NCBI GenBank assembly: GCA_035649415.1
Contig: DASRJP010000405.1
Span: 1 to 13,975 of the forward strand
Direction: 5' to 3'
Length of the DNA: 13,975 nucleotides
Source of the DNA: DATKDU01 sp035649415
GTDB lineage: Bacteria > Planctomycetota > Planctomycetia > Pirellulales > Pirellulaceae
Made by a program: the position numbers and the translations under genes. Positions 6,754 to 11,292 of the stretch are shown one piece after another (position 1 is the stretch's first letter; each line of letters begins with the position of its first letter). The notes under the pieces are model-generated. The model had not been told where the DNA came from. It ran no database searches and worked only from the letters and a program-made list of their open reading frames with translations.

Positions 6754-7140
6754 CCGTGCGCACTGCCGCTGGGCCGTGAAAAGCTGCGGCAGGTCGGCAA
6801 TCGGCGCAAGGTTGTCCCCGGCCGGCCGAGTGCCGCCGGATGGTCTTTGACAACCTGGTGAGTGGCGAGTGGTTTTGGCCGGCGAGCGTGGCGTCCGTCG
6901 CTACCTGAACCCCCCCGAATTGGGCGCTGCCTTCAGACGAACTGTCTGGAGCGACTTAAGACGAGGAGGCATCGCCCGATACGGCTCCAAGCACATTATG
7001 GACAAGTGTTTAGATGCCAGCGGCCGGCGGCCGCCGCGACGTAAGTGTCAAAATGGATACCCCCCGCGCGCTGTTGCCTTCGGACGGAGGACAGCGGCAG
7101 GCGACAGGTGAGTCAGGGTACAAAGAGTGCGAATCGATCG
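6754..7140. other. Intergenic stretch, no supportable gene
   Basis: Short plus-strand frames starting near 6862, 6869 and 7014 have no ribosome site and no recognisable domain, and the last runs into low-complexity DNA. An AGGTTGTC/GACAACCT pair occurs at about 6809-6857. I see no RNA gene. Confidence 0.4.
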
Positions 7141-7145
7141 AAACG

Positions 7146-7309
7146 GGGAGGAGAAAGATGAAGAGAAGGATTAAGAGTAAGATGATGAGTAAGAGTCGGA
7201 GTAAGAGAAAGAGTAGGATCCGGCACGTTCAGCCTCGTTCTCTTGCTCTTGCTCTTAATCCTAATCCTCTTCCTAATCTTTCTCCTACTCCTTCTCTTTC
7301 TCGTCTTTT
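7146..7309. repeat. Purine tract facing a pyrimidine tract (long imperfect hairpin)
   Basis: From 7146 to about 7218 the plus strand is almost all purine with regular T, built from AAGAGT/GAGTAA-like hexamers. From about 7234 to 7309 it is almost all pyrimidine, built from TCTTGC/CTAATC-like hexamers. The reverse complement of the right half matches the style and much of the order of the left half. The two arms therefore form a long imperfect inverted repeat around a 14-nt centre (CCGGCACGTTCAGC). The same six-base rhythm makes KSKSRSK-type peptides on both strands, which are artefacts. Confidence 0.75.
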
Positions 7310-7340
7310 GACTGCGTTGATTGAGACGCACCTCTCGGAA

Positions 7341-7375
7341 GTCAGGAGGCAGGGGTCAGGGGACAGGAGTCAGGG
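7341..7375 (+). repeat. GTCAGG-type degenerate tandem repeat
   Basis: Successive units GTCAGGAG, GGGGTCAG, GGGACAGGA, GTCAGGGA. The same wording occurs in reverse at 4256-4274. No coding function is apparent. Confidence 0.55.
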
Positions 7376-7400
7376 ACTTACAAAGCGTGATTCGGCGGGC

Positions 7401-7616
7401 GACTCAGGCCGACTCATCTCCGCGGTGAGTAGTGGCAGGCGACTCACCGGAAGACGCTATGGTACAAACGTTTACGTTCCGTGAGTCGGCCGCCGGCCGC
7501 TTCGCCAAAGCGACTCAAAAACCGACTCAGCGGACGGGGGAGCGGAGCCAGGCACAGCGGTGAGGCCGATAGAAGTCTGTTAGGACAGGTTGGAAACCTG
7601 TCCTACGGGTGACTCA
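7401..7616. repeat. Cluster of seven GACTCA hexamers
   Basis: GACTCA at 7401, 7411, 7441, 7512, 7524 and 7611, and its complement TGAGTC at 7482. Most are preceded by C and sit in CGACTCA or TGACTCAGCGGACGG contexts. About 0.1 occurrence of a given hexamer on both strands is expected in this length at random. CGGTGAGT (7423) and ACTCACCG (7442) also form an 8-bp-arm hairpin. There is no gene in this stretch. Confidence 0.6.
7581..7605. repeat. Hairpin TAGGACAGGTT-GGA-AACCTGTCCTA
   Basis: Perfect 11-bp arms around a 3-nt loop, 52 bp beyond the stop of the OmpA-like gene on the minus strand. It could act as a 3'-end structure for that transcript, but no T-run follows. I recall this sequence as a common planctomycete intergenic repeat. 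Confidence 0.6.
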
Positions 7617-7656
7617 GCGGACGGTGCACCATCACCCTGCCATAACCGGCCACTGC

Positions 7657-8547
7657 CTACCGCCGCACGGTCCCCGCCGGCAGGCCGGCGATCGGGGTCT
7701 GGGGCTCGGAGAGGACGATTTCCACCGCGCCGGGGGCGCTGCCGCCGATCGTTGAACTCTTGGCCCCGCTGCCGATCACCGCCAGGCGATCTTCCTTGAT
7801 GCCGCGGCGGTCGAGATAGTCGGCCACGGCCATGGCTCGCGACGCGGCCAGTTGCCGGTCGTTGTCGTACCGCGGCACTTCGGCTCCGGCGGGGGGCTTT
7901 TTCATGCCGCTGGAGTGGCCCGCCACGAGAATCCGCAAGTTGGAAGTCTCTGGCGATTTGAGCCAGGCGGCGACTTCGTCCAGCCGCTTTCGCCCCTGGC
8001 CGGTCAGTTCCGCCCCGCCATCGTCGAAGGGCACGTCGATTGCCAGCCGCGCGGTCCGCGACGACGGATCGTACACCAGCCGCGGGTCGCGCTCGGCCAG
8101 CGACGCCAAAATGCTCTCCTCAGTGTCGTCGTCCGTGGAAGGGGCCGACAGCTTCATCTCGCGCAGCGTGGATCGGGGGCCAGTTGCGGGACTCGACTTT
8201 GCTCCCGGCTTGGGCTCGCGGACCGGACCTGCCGGCGGCGGGGCGGCAGGACTGCTCAGCGGCCGGGCCGTTTTCGAGGAGGCCGTACGCGGCTCGTCCT
8301 CACCGAACCGCGTTCCGGGGCGCACGAGCTGGGCGAGCTGTTTTTCCGATTGATCGAGCCGCGACTCCAGGGCCAGGGCCCGTTCCTGGAGTGCCTTGCT
8401 GCCCGCCTTTTCACGCTCGATGACCGCCAGCAGCTCCTGCTTCTCGGTCTGGCAGCGGGCGACCTGGGCATTGGGCCCGGCGCAGCCGCCGAGCGCCACC
8501 GCTACGACAAGGAGCGCCCGCGACCAAAGTGGAGATACGAGTGACAT
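7657..8547 (-). CDS. OmpA/Pal-like lipoprotein with coiled coil
   Basis: A 296-residue protein from ATG 8547, chosen over the in-frame GTG at 8571 because GGAG lies seven nucleotides upstream and the signal peptide then starts at once. Signal and lipobox: hydrophobic 11-20, LGGC with Cys22. Residues about 28-75 form a charged heptad-like coiled coil (QTEKQELLAVIEREKAG, LESRLDQSEKQLAQL). A Pro/Ser/Lys-rich linker (80-145) follows. The OmpA-like domain is about 155-282: LAIDVPFDDGGAELT, LRILVAGHSSG in place of the usual GHTD, NDRQLAASRAMAVADYL, RLAVIGSG. Known: OmpA domains bind peptidoglycan, so the protein probably tethers an envelope membrane to the wall. The Asp and Arg that usually contact diaminopimelate appear as the ND and SRA blocks. 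Last gene of a probable three-gene cluster. The 86-bp gap before it contains a 32-bp palindrome. Confidence 0.85.
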   Translation of the reverse strand: MSLVSPLWSRALLVVAVALGGCAGPNAQVARCQTEKQELLAVIEREKAGSKALQERALALESRLDQSEKQLAQLVRPGTRFGEDEPRTASSKTARPLSSPAAPPPAGPVREPKPGAKSSPATGPRSTLREMKLSAPSTDDDTEESILASLAERDPRLVYDPSSRTARLAIDVPFDDGGAELTGQGRKRLDEVAAWLKSPETSNLRILVAGHSSGMKKPPAGAEVPRYDNDRQLAASRAMAVADYLDRRGIKEDRLAVIGSGAKSSTIGGSAPGAVEIVLSEPQTPIAGLPAGTVRR

Positions 8548-8590
8548 CTTTCGACTCCATTCGAAAGTCACCAGTCAATTGCAAAGTTTT

Positions 8591-8622
8591 AATTGCAAAT
8601 TGTTAATTAACAATTTGCAATT
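8591..8622. repeat. 32-bp perfect palindrome, AT-rich
   Basis: Half-site AATTGCAAATTGTTAA followed directly by its reverse complement, with no loop. A partial extra copy, CAATTGCAAA, lies just left at 8578-8587. It sits between the stop of the HTH gene (8634) and the start of the OmpA-like gene (8547). It is far more AT-rich than its surroundings and has no T-run for termination on the minus strand. Confidence 0.8.
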
Positions 8623-8633
8623 TTAGCCAACCG

Positions 8634-9965
8634 CTACCGCAGGTTGAACATTCCCATGAAGGCGTCCATGATCCCCGAGGAAATCGGCGCCGACGCGCCG
8701 TTCCAGCTCCACATGTTCATCATCACGTCCACCATCAGCATGCCGCACAGGGCCAGCATTCCGGCGGTCACCATCAGGCCCAGGACGTTCCACACGGAGT
8801 ACGGCGCCTCCACCGGCGGCACATAGACCGGCGCCGCCCCAAAGGCGGGCGAGATCGTCGCCGCCGCCAGCGGCTCACTCGGCATGGCTACGGCGGCCCC
8901 GAAGGCGTCCTCGCCCAGCATGGCCGGCTGTTCCTGCTTCAGCAGCGTCGCCGCGTTCTCGTCAAAGGCAGCCGAATCTTCCAGGGCGATGACTTGCGAC
9001 CCGCTGTCCGATTCGTCTTCCTGCAAGTTGTCGGAGGGCGAGAGCATGAACTGATCGTCGGCCTTGAGCTGCGTCGCCTCGTCCTGATCGACCGCCTCCT
9101 CCGACAGCGAAATCACTTCTTCGTCTTCCGGCAGCTCGAGCGATTCGACCGCCGAACCGCCCAGGTCAAGCGGCTCCTCCTCGAGGTTCAGCCCGCTGTC
9201 GCTCGGCTTGAGATTGATGCCGCTGTCGCCAGCGCCGAGCGTGACGTCGCTCCCCTTTTTTTTGCCGCTCTCGGCAATCTGCAAATCTTCTCCCAGGTCG
9301 AGCTCTTCGGAGCTTTCCAGGTCGGCATCCATTTCCAGAGCGCTGCCGCCTTTTGCAACCGGCATGTCTCCGGTGCCACTGCCGGTTTTGACCGGCATGT
9401 CTCCAGTGCCGCTGCCGGTCTTCACCGGCATGTCGCCGGTGCCGCTGCCGCCGGCGATTTTCAGGTCGCCGCTGAGGACTTCGGCCTTATCCGGTGTCTT
9501 GAGGCGGCTGCCGGGGGCTTCCAGCAGCTTGTCGCTGCCGCCGCCGGAGGAGGCGATTTCTTCAGCCAGCTTGAGATCGCTGTCGGCTGGGCCGGCCGCC
9601 TTTTCCCCCTTGCCGATGATCGTGCTGCTGGTTCCCTCGGCGGAGTGCCCCAGTTCTTGCTCCGTGACCAGCACGGAATCGGATGCTTTGTCGCCAGCCA
9701 GCCCCTTCTTGGAGGAGAGGCCGCTCTTGATGATCTCGTCGAAGTCCTCGTCGTTCTCCAAGACGCCGGAGCCAACGCCGGAGCCGGTGCCCGACTTGCT
9801 CCCCTTGTCGGCCATGACGCGTTCGACTTCCTCGATCTTGAATTTCCAGCTTGCGCCGTCGCGATAACCAAAGATATCGCCGTGGGAGCGCATCTCCACG
9901 AGCTCCTCGGGCGTGACACCCAACATCTTTGCCGCTTCTTTCAGATCGACGAACTTGCCGGCCAT
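8634..9965 (-). CDS. Membrane-anchored protein with N-terminal excisionase/MerR-like HTH
   Basis: A 443-residue protein from ATG 9965, with GGGAG seven nucleotides upstream. Residues about 5-51 form a winged-helix-type DNA-binding domain like that of excisionase/MerR proteins (FVDLKEAAKMLGVTPEELVE, then GDIFGYRDGASWKFKIEEVERVM). Residues 55-370 are acidic and rich in Ser, Gly and Asp, probably disordered, with three 11-residue repeats of the type GTGDMPVKTGS (about 170-202) and clusters such as SSEELDLGEDLQIAES. One membrane segment lies near 393-413 (NVLGLMVTAGMLALCGMLMV), followed by a 30-residue tail with WSW. Topology inferred: HTH and acidic region cytoplasmic, short tail outside. Known: HTH proteins of this build occur in planctomycetes without a defined role, as I recall. 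It could be a membrane-bound regulator, or the HTH fold may bind protein instead. It follows the 113-aa gene by 75 bp. Confidence 0.8.
   Translation of the reverse strand: MAGKFVDLKEAAKMLGVTPEELVEMRSHGDIFGYRDGASWKFKIEEVERVMADKGSKSGTGSGVGSGVLENDEDFDEIIKSGLSSKKGLAGDKASDSVLVTEQELGHSAEGTSSTIIGKGEKAAGPADSDLKLAEEIASSGGGSDKLLEAPGSRLKTPDKAEVLSGDLKIAGGSGTGDMPVKTGSGTGDMPVKTGSGTGDMPVAKGGSALEMDADLESSEELDLGEDLQIAESGKKKGSDVTLGAGDSGINLKPSDSGLNLEEEPLDLGGSAVESLELPEDEEVISLSEEAVDQDEATQLKADDQFMLSPSDNLQEDESDSGSQVIALEDSAAFDENAATLLKQEQPAMLGEDAFGAAVAMPSEPLAAATISPAFGAAPVYVPPVEAPYSVWNVLGLMVTAGMLALCGMLMVDVMMNMWSWNGASAPISSGIMDAFMGMFNLR
9359..9457 (-). repeat. Three 33-bp tandem repeats inside the HTH/TM gene
   Basis: Units at 9359-9391, 9392-9424 and 9425-9457 each begin CCGGCATGTC on the plus strand and encode an 11-residue GTGDMPV-type unit. 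Units 1 and 2 differ at only a few bases; the third diverges at its end. They lie in frame, so copy-number change would lengthen or shorten the linker without a frameshift. Confidence 0.85.
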
Positions 9966-10040
9966 GGAGGCGCTCCCATTGTGGTGGACCAGGACCGATT
10001 CGCGGTCTGGCCCGCCAGGTATTCACCGGCACTGGGCCGG

Positions 10041-10382
10041 TTAATGTTGCTGCGAAATGGCACGTACCTCGCGCGGCGTCGGCGCGCCGGCGCTATTAAA
10101 GTCCTCCATGAGCAAGTCCCACTGCACGTTGCGGACGCCCTTGAGGGCGATGCCGCCGCTGGCTTTATCGATGTGATAAACGGCCAGCACGCGCTGCCGG
10201 GGATCCACCATCGTCACCTGCTGCCGGCCATCCCCCAAGTCGAACGACATGGCGATCAGTTGATCGCTGGGGACCGCACGGTCCTGCGCCTGGCGACCTG
10301 CGCCAGTCTGCGGACCGCCCCAAACGACGGCTGCAACGAGGAGTCCGAAACCCAATGCCAGACCAAAACCCGTTGCTTTCAT
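10041..10382 (-). CDS. Small exported or membrane-anchored protein, first gene of the HTH/OmpA cluster
   Basis: A 113-residue protein from ATG 10382. A GTG three codons earlier is possible, but the ATG places Lys2 directly before the hydrophobic segment. Residues about 4-22 (TGFGLALGFGLLVAAVVWG) form a signal peptide or N-terminal anchor. The remainder is soluble: LIAMSFDLGDGRQQVTMVDP, then RVLAVYHID, GGIALKGVRNVQWDLLMEDFN, ending PTPREVRAISQQH. This reads like a small beta-rich sensor or binding domain and resembles a conserved planctomycete protein of unknown function that I recall. There are no Cys residues or metal motifs. It lies 75 bp upstream of the HTH/TM gene on the same strand, so co-expression is likely. 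The upstream side is a 500-bp intergenic region, where its promoter should lie. Confidence 0.75.
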   Translation of the reverse strand: MKATGFGLALGFGLLVAAVVWGGPQTGAGRQAQDRAVPSDQLIAMSFDLGDGRQQVTMVDPRQRVLAVYHIDKASGGIALKGVRNVQWDLLMEDFNSAGAPTPREVRAISQQH

Positions 10383-10735
10383 ACCCTGCACCTAAACCTG
10401 GATGGGCAACGGAATTCGGTACCTGCTACCCTGATTCTAAAAGCCCGAATTGGCGTTGCAAGCGTTTGCCGGACATTCCGCACACAGTTGGCAGATTTCC
10501 CAAACTCCCCGGCAATCAGGGATGGGCGGGTGGGCACTGCCGGGGCGGGGAGTGTATCGGGAGGGAAATGGGCGGGCAAGGCAAGTTGGAGGTCGCTTGG
10601 CAGACAGGTCAACGCCAACGACCTGCCGGTGGCTAACTCGGCGCAACTCCTGTTGCAGCAAAGCGTTAGAATTCGTCGTCCGGCGGTCGAGCGATGAAAG
10701 GGTTGCTGCACCGCAAAGTAATTCTGAGGAAAGGA
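10383..10735. other. Intergenic stretch with a nested inverted repeat
   Basis: No supportable gene; frames on both strands are short and domain-free. Between 10494 and 10569 a nested arrangement is visible: outer arms ATTTCCC (10494) and GGGAAAT (10563), inner arms CCCCGGCA (10507) and TGCCGGGG (10538). It lies 112-187 bp upstream of the 113-aa gene and could be part of its control region. Confidence 0.45.
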
Positions 10736-10738
10736 ATT

Positions 10739-10831
10739 GGACACGGAAAACACTGAAAACACGGATCGGAGATGGAGTTGGAGTGCAACGTCAATATCCG
10801 TGTTCGCCGTGTTTTCCGTGTCCCACTCCAA
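10739..10831. repeat. Interleaved inverted repeats (28-bp and 8-bp arms)
   Basis: Arms 10739-10766 and 10796-10823 (GGACACGGAAAACAC start) match at 25 of 28 positions when one is reversed. The 29-nt spacer contains TTGGAGTG (10778-10785), which pairs with CACTCCAA (10824-10831) immediately after the right arm. In a transcript this is H-type pseudoknot topology. It lies 48 bp past the stop of the metal-lipoprotein gene, so it would be in that gene's 3' untranslated region. Confidence 0.65.
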
Positions 10832-10879
10832 TAAAATCCGCGTCGATTGTGGCTGCGTGATTATTGTTGTCGCAGCAGA

Positions 10880-11269
10880 TTAGTTCATCTTCGGTGGCGC
10901 TTGGCCGTACTTCGCTTCGTAGCGGGCGGCGAATTTGGCCTCGTACTCGGGGTGGCAGATAAAGCACTGCGAGTCGGGCCGGTCGTGCTCGTTGCACCAG
11001 TCCCCCTTCTTCTTCAGCTCGGCCGCCACTTTCGGACTGCACTGGCCGCATTCTTCCTCAGGGACGCCGTGTTCGGCACACCACCATTCGCCATGCGTAT
11101 GGGTGGAGCTGGTCTTTTCGTCGTGCTTGTGGTCGGCGTGATTGTGTCCGTCGTGATCGTGATCGCCGTGCTCGGCATCGGCCTGATTGGCGGGACCGGA
11201 GCAACCCGTTGCCGCCAACCCGATCGCGGCCATCGTTACGAGCGCCAACATCAGGAAACGCGTGATCAT
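10880..11269 (-). CDS. His/Cys-rich metal-binding lipoprotein next to the RND pump
   Basis: A 129-residue protein from ATG 11269, with AAGGAG six nucleotides upstream; the longer open frame upstream lies inside the RND gene and is not used. Signal peptide 1-22 with lipobox AATGC (Cys23). Residues 34-59 contain nine His among Asp and Lys (HGDHDHDGHNHADHKHD), a typical soft-metal buffer. Then come two copies of C-x2-H-x6-C-x2-C (Cys64/His67/Cys74/Cys77 and Cys92/His95/Cys102/Cys105) spaced exactly 28 residues apart, each starting W-C-x-EH-x-x-P. The tail is charged (EAKFAARYEAKYGQ). Known: similar WC-EH-P repeats occur near planctomycete metal RND systems, as I recall. Role inferred: an envelope metal chaperone or sink feeding the pump. 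It starts 23 bp after the RND stop codon, so it is in one operon with it. The metal (Zn, Co, Cu or other) cannot be read from the sequence. Confidence 0.82.
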   Translation of the reverse strand: MITRFLMLALVTMAAIGLAATGCSGPANQADAEHGDHDHDGHNHADHKHDEKTSSTHTHGEWWCAEHGVPEEECGQCSPKVAAELKKKGDWCNEHDRPDSQCFICHPEYEAKFAARYEAKYGQAPPKMN

Positions 11270-11292
11270 CACTTTCTCCTTTTGGCAGCGGG

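Noticed and set aside
6869..7111. 80-codon plus-strand frame (GVRRYLNPPELGAAF)
   Set aside because: No ribosome site, no recognised family, and it ends in Arg-rich text beside the repeat belt.
7014..7484. KSKSRSK-rich frame on the plus strand, and a similar one on the minus strand (7113-7331)
   Set aside because: Both arise from the six-base purine/pyrimidine rhythm. Basic peptides appear on each strand because the arms are inverted copies.
9359..9457. Short direct repeats considered as a CRISPR array
   Set aside because: The 33-bp units are contiguous with no spacers and lie in frame in a coding region.
8994..10697. Plus-strand frame of 567 codons
   Set aside because: Antisense to the HTH/TM gene and the 113-aa gene. 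Its apparent repeats mirror the 33-bp repeats of the real gene.
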